Of a stretch of DNA of 24,617 nucleotides, positions 13,243 through 22,992 are shown in pieces; position 1 is the first letter of the stretch, and the number at the start of each line of letters is the position of its first letter. Where the stretch lies: NCBI GenBank assembly GCA_965219175.1, contig CBDCNI010000003.1, forward strand, positions 1 through 24,617, in the 5' to 3' direction. Position numbers and translations under genes: made by a program. The notes under the pieces are model-generated. The model saw only the letters and a list, made by a program, of their open reading frames with translations, was not told the DNA's origin and ran no database searches. This DNA comes from JBBPZK01 sp965219175. Lineage in GTDB: Bacteria; Actinomycetota; Rubrobacteria; Rubrobacterales; Rubrobacteraceae.

Positions 13243-13494
13243 CTACTTTTTGGAGAAACGCTCTGCGACCCTTCGCCTTCTCGCTTCCCAATATTCAGGC
13301 GTCGCCTCAATCGGCTCTCCGGAGGCGAGCCCCTCTAGAAGTAACGCATCAATCTTTTCTTCAGCCCGGCGTCGCTGGTCCGCTCGGATAAGTTCACGGA
13401 CATACTCGCTGACGCTTGAGTATCCTCCTGCCGTGACTTGCTCCTGAACGAACGACTTCATCGACTCCGGAAGAGCAATGTTCATCGTATTCAT
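13243..13494 (-). CDS. parD: ParD-family antitoxin
   Basis: The 83-residue product starts MNTMNIALPESMKSFV and contains the ParD pattern QVTAGGYSSVSEYVRELIRADQRRR, a ribbon-helix-helix DNA-binding half. An acidic-amphipathic tail that would wrap the toxin follows. It precedes and neutralises the toxin of the next gene; the pair stabilises the plasmid by killing cells that lose it, and the complex represses its own promoter. The start could also be the second ATG, three codons in; neither has a strong ribosome-binding site. The AT-rich region upstream should hold the promoter. Confidence 0.88.
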   Translation of the reverse strand: MNTMNIALPESMKSFVQEQVTAGGYSSVSEYVRELIRADQRRRAEEKIDALLLEGLASGEPIEATPEYWEARRRRVAERFSKK

Positions 13495-13659
13495 AATATA
13501 ATGCGTGCTAAGTGTCTGTCGTTATTGATTTAATTGTTTTAAAATGTCTTATTGATATGTTGTCGTGTTGCTTTTTTCGACTTAGCGCACGTCGATACAT
13601 TAGCATTAATTGCCAATTCTTGTCAATGCATTGCCAACGATGTAAGGAAATCTCGAGCC
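13495..13659 (-). promoter_or_regulatory. AT-rich promoter region of parDE
   Basis: This stretch is much richer in A and T than its surroundings and holds a direct repeat TTATTGAT (near 13522 and 13547). It separates the ParD start from the 3' end of another minus-strand gene, so it probably contains the parDE promoter. No exact boxes are claimed. Confidence 0.45.
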
Positions 13660-14298
13660 CTAGAGTGTGGATTGAGACAAGGCGAACGTCTTCACCGGGG
13701 CCCTCCGAACTTTGACGGCAGACCGAGGCACCGGGTCGAAGCCCGCGACCTGGCGAGCCCGGTTCACCGACCGGAGGATAGCGAAGACCTGACTTCGGAC
13801 CGGGGCATAGGGAGAGAAGGGAAGCCCCCTGAGTTGCTTTGAGAGAATCTCAACCGACCTCTTCGCCGCAATTTCCTCGAAGTAGGCTTTGAGATTGAGG
13901 TAGGTCCCCCGGTCGATTCGGACACAGGACCGCCCCGCCCGGACGCTCACCGAGTAGCCCTCATAGCGAATCGGGGTCTCGCGAGCGTCCTTAATTTCGA
14001 CCTCTTCCTCAAAGAAGCGATGCTTCCCGTGGGTCGCGAGCAGGACGAAGAACCGCTCATGCCGAAGGTATTGAACGGACGCCGCCCCTGACTTTTTGCG
14101 CCTCGCTCGCGTGAATTTCGAGATGGCCAGGCCGTATCGCTCGATGATGCGACGGTCGATTTCCCGAGGGTCTTTCCCCTCGCGAATGGTCCCCGTCACG
14201 AAGAAGAAATAGCCGTGCCTCAGATACGAGGCCGCGAGCTGTTGAATGAACCCGTCGAGAGTCGCAGCCTCACACCGGTATTCGAAATCGCCCTTCAT
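13660..14298 (-). CDS. planctomycete-type conserved protein of unknown function
   Basis: From the ATG at 14298 the product has 212 residues and opens FEYRCEAATLDGFIQQLAAS. Core segments are HGYFFFVTGTI (29-38), GKDPREIDRRIIERYGLAISK (41-61), RARRKKSGAASVQYLRHERFFVLLATHGKHRFFEEE (64-99), and RIDRGTYLNLKAYFEE further on. I associate this pattern with a family found in many copies in planctomycete genomes and usually left unnamed. The ATHGKH segment after a hydrophobic strand is a possible active or metal-binding site. An ATG at 14463 would add 55 residues of less GC-biased sequence and is judged less likely; AAGG lies four bases before ATG 14298. Confidence 0.6.
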   Translation of the reverse strand: MKGDFEYRCEAATLDGFIQQLAASYLRHGYFFFVTGTIREGKDPREIDRRIIERYGLAISKFTRARRKKSGAASVQYLRHERFFVLLATHGKHRFFEEEVEIKDARETPIRYEGYSVSVRAGRSCVRIDRGTYLNLKAYFEEIAAKRSVEILSKQLRGLPFSPYAPVRSQVFAILRSVNRARQVAGFDPVPRSAVKVRRAPVKTFALSQSTL

Positions 14299-14464
14299 AG
14301 CCCCTTGAGACACCCAGGCCACATGCCGGCTTTCGTAATTATGCTCATTAGAAAGAAAGGAGGGGAGTTTGTTTGCGGCACAAATCTCCCAAAAAGCCTC
14401 AAGTTGCATGACCTTCCGTGCGTCCTCATCGACACCCAAGGTCACGAGCAGAATCGCTACCATC

Positions 14465-14484
14465 CAACCACGACGTCGTGGTTG
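14465..14484. promoter_or_regulatory. 20-bp perfect palindrome followed by a T-run
   Basis: CAACCACGACGTCGTGGTTG is a perfect palindrome, with TTTTT directly after it on the plus strand (14485-14489). It can serve as an operator or promoter element for the minus-strand gene, or as an intrinsic terminator (8-bp stem, ACGT loop) for plus-strand transcripts arriving from the left. Both readings fit the context. Confidence 0.6.
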
Positions 14485-14612
14485 TTTTTCACATCAAGGC
14501 AGCTACATTCCTATTAGTAGTTGCCTAATGTATAGCGGTTGCGTTTCCTCGGTCCCTGAACGCCGCTCTGAACCTCAAGACGCACCTCGGGCGTACGTCC
14601 CCATTAAGCCGC

Positions 14613-14647
14613 CATGCGAGGATTCCCTTCCGAGGAACCCTCGCATG
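14613..14647. repeat. 14-bp near-perfect inverted repeat
   Basis: Arms 14613-14626 (starting CATGCGAGG) and 14634-14647 pair at 13 of 14 positions with a 7-base loop. A second stem, CGGTCC/GGACCG, follows at 14662-14675, and a run of eight T at 14689-14696. The element lies beyond the 3' side of the candidate structured RNA on the minus strand. It could bound that RNA or end transcription on either strand. Confidence 0.5.
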
Positions 14648-14699
14648 ACCGCGTTTACAGCCGGTCCAAGGACCGCCACGCAGGGGGATTTTTTTTCCT

Positions 14700-15445
14700 C
14701 TCCCGCCCGCGTGACGACGCGTGATTGAGATGGGTTGAAACACTCGTCAGCCCTTTCGTCGTCGTCATGTTCGGCACCACCCGAACACCGAACGAGCTCG
14801 TGACTGCCTTGCCACTTGCTCGCCCGGAATCGTGGTCGCTCCCGCAAACCACGCTCCCGGCTCCTACTTGGGCCACACTCCCAGACTACGGCGTTTGAAT
14901 CACGAGGTTGACCTCTCAAGGGGAGACCCTTTGAGTCCTCGCACCGAAGAACCACTTCGGCGGCCGCAGTCCTTCCCAGGTTAGCACTGGCCTTCGCCTA
15001 ACTGGTCACGTCGCTAGGAGGTGTTACCCTCCGGGCCTCTCGCCGTGTAAACCGGTTTCACCCGGCTCACCGTTTGTGCCGACCAAGGTCGGCAATTTCA
15101 GGGGGTAGAACGTAGAAGCGCCCCCTTACCCATCGGCGTGATGGCTTTCGCGGTTCGGCACCGTCTCCAGTCAGACTCACTTGCAAGCCCTTACGGGCCT
15201 TTCATGGTTGAGCTATTCACAGCCGGGAGATTTACCCCGGTCCCCGATTCCGGTCAGGAATCGGCTCCGCCTGTCACCAGGTCGAAGGCTCCCCACGCAA
15301 GCCGAGTTGAACGAGCCGCTCCGAATAATCTCGGAGGGAGGCCCTGAACCCCTTCGGACGGGATTTGCACCCGCTTTGCACCAGCACCACCCCGCCGCTT
15401 TGACACGGCAAGGCTTTTCCCTGTCGCCCCCGCTCAGGGGGTATC
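14700..15445 (-). ncRNA. candidate large structured RNA
   Basis: No frame here looks like protein, yet strong stems follow one another: 14944-14960 (CCGAAG/CTTCGG), 14915-14935, 15017-15032 (GGAGG/CCTCC), 15078-15093 (GCCGACC/GGTCGGC), 15101-15125 (GGGGG/CCCCC), 15187-15198, 15244-15264 (8 bp perfect), 15319-15336 and 15427-15441 (CCCCC/GGGGG). On the minus strand several loops are GNRA (CCCGUAAGGG, GCGAAAGC) and linkers are purine-rich, so the minus strand is the likely RNA. The class is uncertain. Parts recall HEARO/omega RNAs of IscB-type elements, but no IscB gene is present. I saw no domain V of a group II intron. The 5' part recurs at 1-117, where the unit closes on itself. Confidence 0.55.
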
Positions 15446-16328
15446 CACATTACGGGAACGTGGACGTTTCCGCGTTCCCGCATTTCACCATCGGATAGAA
15501 CATCGGGATTACTCTCGTCAGGCCGAGCAACGTCGCTCAAAGCCTTCGCCGAGGATTACTCCGATGAGCCTCCGTCGTTCTGGGCGAGCACCTCTCGATG
15601 CACCCAGCTCTACGAGTAGCCCCACGGCGGATGGTTAAATCCGCCCCCTTAGCCGAGTTGGTAGCTCGGTTTACCGGGTGGGGCCCCCATCTCTTTCACG
15701 CCAGTAAAGCTCCGCCATACTGGCAACAACGACGATTTCTCATCGCGAAGCCGTTATATCCGAATTCACTTTTGCGGGAACGTATCCAATGCGGGAACGT
15801 GGACGTTCCAGCGTTCCCGCATCCGGGTTTCGAGGGAGGAATGAGCTTCCGTCCTCCTCGCTATGCGAGGCCCGAGGGAGGAATGGGAGCCGAATGGCAG
15901 CAGATTGGTAGGGCTTTGGGAGGTAGGCGGTCCCTAATAGCTCACACCGGGGAGGAACAGCCGCAATCCCCACATTGCGGAAACGTTTACGTTTCAGCTT
16001 TAGCCATGTGGTGGCCCCTCAACAAGGCTCCGACTACCGGGGGAGGATTAGGCGAGTCCCCGTTTCCCTGAAAGACTTTACAGAGCCGCCCTCGGACATC
16101 CGATTACGGAGGGAGGAATCCTCGTTTCATCCGGTTTTCGGGGGAGGGTTATCCGACTACCGGGGGAGGCCGATCCGACTATCGGGGGAGGGTTATCCGA
16201 CTACCGGGGGAGGGAAATCCGATGTTCGGGGGAGGAAACTTGGCGTAAGTCCTTGCCCCGTAAGGAAAATTTTGCCGGTAACTATATAACTAGAGAACTT
16301 TGTAATAACTAACAACAACAAGGAAACG
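15445..16328 (+). repeat. second copy of the origin region
   Basis: Exact repeat of 117-1000: palindrome sites at 15455, 15794 and 15980, detached iterons at 16029 and 16098, and the five-unit 22-bp array at 16129-16238. Confidence 0.95.
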
Positions 16329-16370
16329 GTGTTGTTGCTTTCTCTCGATTGCCTTAAATCCAGACCATGA
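16329..16370 (+). CDS. rep leader peptide (second copy)
   Basis: Identical to the leader at 1001-1042, with the same ATGA overlap with rep. Confidence 0.5.
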   Translation: MLLLSLDCLKSRP

Positions 16371-17818
16371 GCACCGAACCTCGCCCCGAACCAGAGAAGG
16401 CCCCGGCTCCTTCCTTCCCCTTTGGGAAGGATGAGCTGAACCTCGCTGAGTTCCCCATCGCTCTCCTCGCCGACCGCGTTCCGACCGGTCAGAAGACGAT
16501 GGAATTCGAGGATGAGATTTTCGACGAGCGGAAAGGCCAGCTCGTCACCCGAAGGCTCACCGTCACCGCTTCCGACAAGTTCGGGCTCCCGACCGCCAAG
16601 GACGACGAGATTCTTCTCGGCTTGATGCAACTGACCTTCAAGGCGAACAACTTCAGCGACCGCCACGTGAGCTTCACCCGGCTTGAGCTGCTCAAGCTCC
16701 TCGGTTGGGAAGACACCGGCCAGAACTACCGGCGAATCGACACCTCGCTCAGCCGCTGGGCTGGCGTGCTCCTCCACTGGGAAAATTCGTGGTGGGACAA
16801 GCAGCAGCAGAGCTGGACGACTCGCGGGTTCCATATCATCGAGAGCTACGAAATCAACGACAGCCGCCAGGCGAAAGGGCAGCTTGAGCTTCCCTACTCA
16901 CGGTTCACCTGGAACGAAATCATTTTCAAGAATTTCCACTCCGGTTACCTCAAGCGGCTCGACCTCGATTTTTATCTGAGCCTCAGACACGCGACCTCGA
17001 AGCGGATGTATCGCTTCCTCGACAAGCGATTCTTCCACCGGCCCGACTGGACGTTTCCGCTGAGAACCTTCGCCTGTGAGCACGTCGGACTCAGCCGCGG
17101 CTACTCAGACGCCGGGAAATTCAAGGAGAAGCTTCAGCCCGCCATCGAGGAGCTTCAGGCCGTCGGATTCATCGAGACCTTGAGTCGCGAGGAGCGATAC
17201 ACGAAGGTCGGCCCCGGCGAGTGGACCATCACGATACGCAAGAAGGGCCAGGTGAAGGCCCGCGGCGAGACGACCGCTCCAAGGAAAAAGGCGGACAGCT
17301 CGGAAATCGATACGGAGCTAACGAACCGCGGAGTGACCCTCGCGACCGCCGTCGAGCTTGTCTCTTCGCACCAGCCCGAACACATCCGGGAATGCATCGA
17401 GATTTTTGATTGGCTCGTCAGCAAAAAGGACAACCGGGTATCAAAGAACCCCGGCGGTTATCTCGCCGAGTCGATTCGGAAGAGCTACGCCAGGCCCAAA
17501 GGCTTCGAGTCCAAGGCTGAGCGGGAGAAGAAGCGAGCCGCCGAGGAGGAGCGGACAAGGCGAGCCGAGGAAGCGAAGCAGCGGACCGAACGGGAACAGC
17601 AAGCCCGCGAGGAAGCCGAGCAGGGCCGCATCGCGGCCTACCTGGAGACTCTCACCGCCGAAGAGCGTCAGGCCACAGAGGCGGAAGCCATCGCGAACGC
17701 GAATCCGTTTTTCGTCCAGCAGCTCCGCCGGTGCAAAGGCAACGCCGAGACCGAGGCCCGATACCTCAAGCTCATCCTCGACACGCATGTAAGCCGCATC
17801 CTAAAGAGAAGCCATTAA
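16367..17818 (+). CDS. rep: replication initiator (second copy)
   Basis: Identical 483-residue product to the gene at 1039-2490; on a circular 15,328-bp plasmid it is the same gene. Confidence 0.88.
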   Translation: MSTEPRPEPEKAPAPSFPFGKDELNLAEFPIALLADRVPTGQKTMEFEDEIFDERKGQLVTRRLTVTASDKFGLPTAKDDEILLGLMQLTFKANNFSDRHVSFTRLELLKLLGWEDTGQNYRRIDTSLSRWAGVLLHWENSWWDKQQQSWTTRGFHIIESYEINDSRQAKGQLELPYSRFTWNEIIFKNFHSGYLKRLDLDFYLSLRHATSKRMYRFLDKRFFHRPDWTFPLRTFACEHVGLSRGYSDAGKFKEKLQPAIEELQAVGFIETLSREERYTKVGPGEWTITIRKKGQVKARGETTAPRKKADSSEIDTELTNRGVTLATAVELVSSHQPEHIRECIEIFDWLVSKKDNRVSKNPGGYLAESIRKSYARPKGFESKAEREKKRAAEEERTRRAEEAKQRTEREQQAREEAEQGRIAAYLETLTAEERQATEAEAIANANPFFVQQLRRCKGNAETEARYLKLILDTHVSRILKRSH

Positions 17819-18162
17819 TGAAAAACATGATGATTTTTATACTAATCATTGTTCCAATTCCCGGCGTTGCGATAGGCGAACAGGTGATATTCGCAGACTG
17901 TGGAAGAGCAGGCGTGCTTGCAATCGACCTCATTCACTCCACGGTGGACACGAAGCACGCAGAGATTGATGATGCGTCGGTTGCCTGGACAAAGCCTTCT
18001 AAAACCAGGGATTGCAAAGTTACTTATAGGTATTTGCTGAATCGATACACAAAGAAGCTCCGTTCAGATTCAACATTTGAATGCTCGAATGGGAATGTTA
18101 CAAACTTTACCGACTATGATGATTGCCACATAGAAACCCCAGCGACGAAGAGAGCGTTTTAA
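17818..18162 (+). CDS. small secreted four-cysteine protein (second copy)
   Basis: Identical to the gene at 2490-2834, including the one-base overlap with rep. Confidence 0.65.
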   Translation: MKNMMIFILIIVPIPGVAIGEQVIFADCGRAGVLAIDLIHSTVDTKHAEIDDASVAWTKPSKTRDCKVTYRYLLNRYTKKLRSDSTFECSNGNVTNFTDYDDCHIETPATKRAF

Positions 18163-18595
18163 CGACGGGCGTGGGACGGCTGATTGGAACCGTGGATAAG
18201 TGTCCCACGGAACGCGAATTCAAAACGCGCCGGGCGATTTCGATTGTCCCACCGCGTTCGCAAGCTCGTGACTTTTGAGAAGTTTCCGCGTGGGACAGAC
18301 GATGAGCGGCGATTTCTCGCCGCCGGTGTCCCACCAGGTCGAGCCATTCCCGTGAGAAGACAGCCCACCGGTAATAGCTGTCGAGCCGGTCATCGGCTCG
18401 CGTGACTTCGAGCGGAGCACGCTTTGAAATTCCCGCAAATGGCCTCAGCCGAATTTTCTGCCGAACGTCCGGCCTTTCCCCCGACCGGACCGAAGGGACG
18501 CTCTACCGCCATCCTTGGCTAGCTGAAAGTGCTTGCGTCCCGGACGGCTCAGCCGCCCGGTTGCAACACTCGGAGACCATCGCTCGACCAAGCAA

Positions 18596-18991
18596 TTACT
18601 TCGAGCGGACTCTGTCCCGAGCGATGGTCCCTCGGTCGCTTAGGTGGCTGTTTATTTCTCTCTCTTTTTGAAGAGGGAAGACGCCCAGGTCGATGGTCAG
18701 CGGGACGTGGAGCAAGTTCCGCTCGTCCCGATGGTAGACGAGCCGGAGGTGAGGGAAACCGGGGTCCACGACCACGATAAAGAGCGTCGGCTCCCTCGCG
18801 AGAGCCGCCCGTATGCAGTGATACTTGAGGGACTCAAGCCGCCGCCGCTCGGGAGCCGCCCCCGTCCGATGCCTGAGCCGCGAATAGGCGCGGGCGAAAA
18901 GCCAGAGTTCCGAGGTTTTTCGAGGTGGGTCCGCGTCAACATCCTCGACCGAGGACGGGAGCCCGGCGGCAATCCGTTGGGGAACATCCAT
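18596..18991 (-). CDS. protein of unknown function (second copy)
   Basis: Identical to the minus-strand gene at 3268-3663. Confidence 0.5.
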   Translation of the reverse strand: MDVPQRIAAGLPSSVEDVDADPPRKTSELWLFARAYSRLRHRTGAAPERRRLESLKYHCIRAALAREPTLFIVVVDPGFPHLRLVYHRDERNLLHVPLTIDLGVFPLQKEREINSHLSDRGTIARDRVRSK

Positions 18992-19421
18992 GCGGAATCA
19001 TCCTCGGGGGACAGGGCTCCTTGCCCCAGCTCTCCCAGGGGGACGATTATAACGCGCTTGAGTTTCGGGACGGACCGCCCCCGAACCAACCGCTCGACCA
19101 AGCCGCTCGGTCGGCCCGCTTCGAAGACGGTCTTCCCTCGCTCCCACCGGACGAACCGCCGAGGGACCAACTGCACCCCTGACCGACCGCCCACCGACCA
19201 ACCGCCCGACCAACCACGCCGGCGACTGACCGCCGAATTACGCCGCCCCGCCCATCGCTCCCCCGCCCAAGCATCCGGCCCGAGAACGGAAGGCCCGGCT
19301 TCGCCGCCCCCTAAAGGAGACCCAGGAGCCTTTGCGGTTAGCCCCTTGGGGGAGGAAATCTGTTTACACCGGGCGTAATATTGTAATAATGTAATTACTT
19401 TATTATCAAACCAGGAGGAAT

Positions 19422-20036
19422 ATGGCCCGACCAGGAATAGCCCCAACGCAGATTGAGGAAGTTATCAACCAGTTAGCCGCCGAGGGGGGAGAAGTAACCG
19501 TCACGGCCATCCGCCAACGGCTCGGGAGCGGCAGTTACAGCACCATCGGGGCGGTCCTGAACGAATGGCGTCAGGAGCAGGCCAAAGCCGCCCGCCCGGC
19601 CATCCCAGAGCCCCCCGAGTCGCTCAACCATCTTTTGCGGCACCTCTGGGCCGAGGCTTGGAAGACCGCCGACAGCACCTATGAGCCCGAGCGACAGGGG
19701 TTTGCGCGCGAGCGACAGGAACAGGAGAGAGTCAAGCTGGAGATGACCGCCGAGATTGACCGCTTGGAGCAGGAACTTGAACAAATCGCAGCCGAGCGGG
19801 ACACGTGCCGAGCCGCCCAGGCGAAGCATCACCAGGAGCTAGAGGCCATCCAGAGGGAGCTTGCCAAGGCGACCGGTGCGGTCGAGCTGCTTCAGCCCGA
19901 AGTCGAGCGATTGCGAGCCGAGGGGCAAAAGAACCTTGAGCTTTTCACGGCATGGGTTGAACGGGCGACCAAGGCGGAGACGAGGCTCCAGGAAATCGAG
20001 AAGGCAAAAGCCCAGGCACCCGGAAGTCCCTCCTGA
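19422..20036 (+). CDS. kfrA: KfrA-like protein (second copy)
   Basis: Identical to the gene at 4094-4708; its AT-rich palindrome recurs at 19384-19405. Confidence 0.85.
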   Translation: MARPGIAPTQIEEVINQLAAEGGEVTVTAIRQRLGSGSYSTIGAVLNEWRQEQAKAARPAIPEPPESLNHLLRHLWAEAWKTADSTYEPERQGFARERQEQERVKLEMTAEIDRLEQELEQIAAERDTCRAAQAKHHQELEAIQRELAKATGAVELLQPEVERLRAEGQKNLELFTAWVERATKAETRLQEIEKAKAQAPGSPS

Positions 20037-20154
20037 GCCAAGCCGGGCGACCGGCTCCCCGGCGAGGCATCGGAAGGAGGCCCCGCGGCACGCGAATGTT
20101 AGGCAAGGTGTTTGGAGGGTTGAACTTGCGGAGCGAGTTGGGCTCGCCGAGCAG

Positions 20155-20664
20155 ATGAAGAGCGAGATTGAAGAGGCAACGCCTATTGAAGGGGCTTCTC
20201 TCTTCTCGGACCTCTTGAGCAGCACGCTCTCGGAGGTTGATTGGCACGAGGTAGCGGGAGCATTTCTCGAAGACGTTGAGCCGGAACCGAGCGACGATGA
20301 CGACCAGGCCGACGAAGACGAGGAAGCGGCGGAAGACGACGAGGAGGGCCGCGAAGCGTTCGAGCAGGAGAAGCGAGAACGAACCGAGAGCCGGACCGAG
20401 CCGCTCTTTGAGCTTGGCCAGGTCGTGAGCACTCCCGGAGCTTTGGAGGCCCTCACCCGCGAGGAAATCGGGAAGGCTATCGCACGGCACCACCGAGGCG
20501 ATTGGGGAGAAGTTGACCGGCACGACTGGCAGGAGAATGAAGCGAGCCTTCAAAAAGGCTTCCGGCTTCTCTCAGCCTACCAGTCGACGAACGGCACCAA
20601 GTTTTGGGTCATCACCGAGGCTGACCGCTCTTCAACCTGCGTGCTCTTACCGAGCGAGTATTGA
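20155..20664 (+). CDS. acidic plasmid protein (second copy)
   Basis: Identical to the gene at 4827-5336. Confidence 0.65.
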   Translation: MKSEIEEATPIEGASLFSDLLSSTLSEVDWHEVAGAFLEDVEPEPSDDDDQADEDEEAAEDDEEGREAFEQEKRERTESRTEPLFELGQVVSTPGALEALTREEIGKAIARHHRGDWGEVDRHDWQENEASLQKGFRLLSAYQSTNGTKFWVITEADRSSTCVLLPSEY

Positions 20665-20860
20665 GCCGTCGCTCAGACAACCTGCAACGCCGGAACGTGG
20701 GCGTTTCCGCATTCCTGCGTTGCAGTATTTCGGGCGTTTCCGGCTTCGCCGGTCGGGCGCTCTCGGGCTCCGCTTCGCTCCGGTCCCTTCGGGACGGCCT
20801 ACGGCCCCCTTCCGCCCCCTAACGCAAAGAGGGGCTCAGGTCCGACTCGACAGAAGGACG

Positions 20861-20941
20861 CTGCCCCTTCCGCCTTCGCCATCCCGTCGCCCCCCATCCT
20901 CTTACGAGGGGGCGACGGGATGGCGAAGGCGGAAGGGGCAG
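20861..20941. repeat. 34-bp perfect inverted repeat (second copy)
   Basis: Identical to the hairpin at 5533-5613. Both copies keep perfect arms, as expected if they are the same locus. Confidence 0.9.
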
Positions 20942-21001
20942 AGGCGGCTTTTCTGGAAAGGAAGAAAAGCAGGAACGTGGACGTTCCTGTATCGCAGGGG
21001 G

Positions 21002-22030
21002 TCACCTCCAAATATTCGCGGTGCCCGCGTCGTAAAACCAAACTTCTAAAGGAGAAGACTTCTTTCCCATCAGGCGGTTTGCGGACATACGATTGGCTCG
21101 GCCGATGATCGTCTTGTTACTCGGAGAGTTTGGGTCCCCATAGATGCCGACGAAGAGTTCTTGAATTTTGCCACGTTCGATTCTCTTCAAAAAATGCTCA
21201 TCATTCTCAGCCAACGAATGGCCATAAATGAATAAACAACCTGTGATTTCGGTGAAGCTCCTGTAGGCTTTGCCCAAATAGTCGTTGTGCTTAATTCGAG
21301 CGAGCTTCTCGTCGCTGCTCCCTTCCGATACGAACAAGGGATAGTAGTTGCGTGCCAGAGCATCGCGAATCTGCTCTGTAAGACGGATGCCTGTATTTAT
21401 CCACGTATACTTTTGCATTTCGCTACCAGCATCAAAGAGATGCAAAGCTCCGTGGAGGAACCAAGTGGATTGATGGTGGCTGTTCTGTGATTCCCAGACG
21501 ACATAACCGGCATCGTAGTCATCTTCGGACTTACGAAATCCATCGTCAGAAGTCGGGACTTCCTCTGGCCCAACATGCATCTGAGCCCAATAAAGCAACA
21601 AGTCATAATTGAGCGTATAAATTGTTTTGAACGGTTCGAGAAACCTGCGACACGAACGATACTCGTCCTCAGATATATCGCCTGGATGGTCTGGATGATT
21701 TGCAGCGATAGTGCTTACCAGAACATCCCGCAGCCCGTCTGCGTCGCGACTCATCGCGGCGGCCGCGGACGCGGTCGTCGAGTAAAGGGCTGACAGCGAG
21801 CTTGCGTCTCGCAAGGCCCGAATTACTCGCTCGAAGTCTTGAGTGCCGAGGGCCGTAAACGCATCCCTGGCCGAAGGCGAAAGCTTAGAAAAGTCGGCCG
21901 CATCAAATAACTTGCCATAAACGAAAATGTCGGGGCGACAGGCGATACTAAAGCCGTTGCCGAGCAAGAGGTGACGGTTACGGGACCGGTCGGATTGCAA
22001 TATTGCATCCGCGAAGCTCATCAGTTTCAT
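21002..22030 (-). CDS. SIR2-like protein (second copy)
   Basis: Identical to the gene at 5674-6702. Confidence 0.75.
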   Translation of the reverse strand: MKLMSFADAILQSDRSRNRHLLLGNGFSIACRPDIFVYGKLFDAADFSKLSPSARDAFTALGTQDFERVIRALRDASSLSALYSTTASAAAAMSRDADGLRDVLVSTIAANHPDHPGDISEDEYRSCRRFLEPFKTIYTLNYDLLLYWAQMHVGPEEVPTSDDGFRKSEDDYDAGYVVWESQNSHHQSTWFLHGALHLFDAGSEMQKYTWINTGIRLTEQIRDALARNYYPLFVSEGSSDEKLARIKHNDYLGKAYRSFTEITGCLFIYGHSLAENDEHFLKRIERGKIQELFVGIYGDPNSPSNKTIIGRANRMSANRLMGKKSSPLEVWFYDAGTANIWR

Positions 22031-22262
22031 CGTGCGCTCTTCTCATCCGGTCCAAGCCAACGGAGGCCGCTGACTCCTTTCCGCTGATTGGTGCGTGTTA
22101 AATGGCATTCGCCATCTGGAGCCAGATATTGTGTTCGCCCGTTCCCTACGCCACTATGGTCAACTCATCGCCCAAGTCCCCTTATCCCCGCGTCGGCATT
22201 CATCCCAGAAAGACGGTCGAAATGGAATCGCTCGACTGAGGCAAACATTCTCCGGACTCGGC

Positions 22263-22565
22263 TCAAGCTACCGCCGCGGCAGACTCTGACGAGGAACCCT
22301 CCGAAGACCCCCCTCCCCTGTCCGAGACCACGAACCGCTTGAGATGATCCCTGATGAGTTGCTCGACCAGCTCCGAACGGTCGAGCCCCATCATTGCCGC
22401 GTGGACCGTCAACCGTTGAGAAGCTTCAAGGGAGAGATGGATAGTCGCCTTCACCTTCTCCCCGCCTTGACGCCCGGCCGCTTTCGAGGCTTGCCGCTTC
22501 CGAGGCTTGCCGCTTCCCGTCTCTGAGAGTGGAACCGTCATTACGTTACTCCGCTTCGCAGCCAT
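22263..22565 (-). CDS. ribbon-helix-helix protein (second copy)
   Basis: Identical to the gene at 6935-7237. Confidence 0.7.
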   Translation of the reverse strand: MAAKRSNVMTVPLSETGSGKPRKRQASKAAGRQGGEKVKATIHLSLEASQRLTVHAAMMGLDRSELVEQLIRDHLKRFVVSDRGGGSSEGSSSESAAAVA

Positions 22566-22992
22566 GATGGTCCGAGACCTCCGCCGCCGGAACGCACAAG
22601 CGGCGCCTCTCTTTTCGACCACCCCCCTGCCCCTTCGCCAGCTCAACCGCCGATACCTCCCCCGAGATAGCCGCCTGGACCGAGCCAAGGGCCAGAGTCC
22701 TGCAATGCCGGAACGCTGAAAGACGGGAAGCCAGGAATTCCCGACAAGGCGGGAACGTGGACGTTTCGGCATTTCAGGGTTTCGGGAATTATGGGCTTTC
22801 GGCTTTGCGGCAAGACTTGTACGGTCCCCGAAGCTGGCGTAGGATAAAGGGCGTTATCCGACATCATTGAAGGTGGGTAGGGACAAAGGACGAGGATAGC
22901 TCAGGGACTTAGGGAACAACGCAGAAACCCGGCTTGGTAGACAATACAGCAAGACAGCAACGCGGGAACGTGGACGTTTCGGAAGAGTGAGA

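Noticed and set aside
14299..14463. N-terminal extension of the 13660 gene to ATG 14463
   Set aside because: Third-position GC drops in this part, the ATG abuts a 20-bp palindrome that leaves no room for a ribosome-binding site, and the recognisable family pattern begins at ATG 14298.
14575..14955. 126-codon minus-strand frame inside the RNA region
   Set aside because: Composition and residue pattern are not protein-like, there is no ribosome-binding site, and it covers several of the strong stems.
15359..15373. T-arm-like hairpin (minus strand CGGGTGCAAATCCCG)
   Set aside because: No full tRNA fold surrounds it; treated as one stem of the candidate structured RNA.
14700..15445. Group II intron or RNase P RNA
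   Set aside because: No domain V hairpin, no intron reverse transcriptase and no RNase P GAGGAAAGTC core were found.
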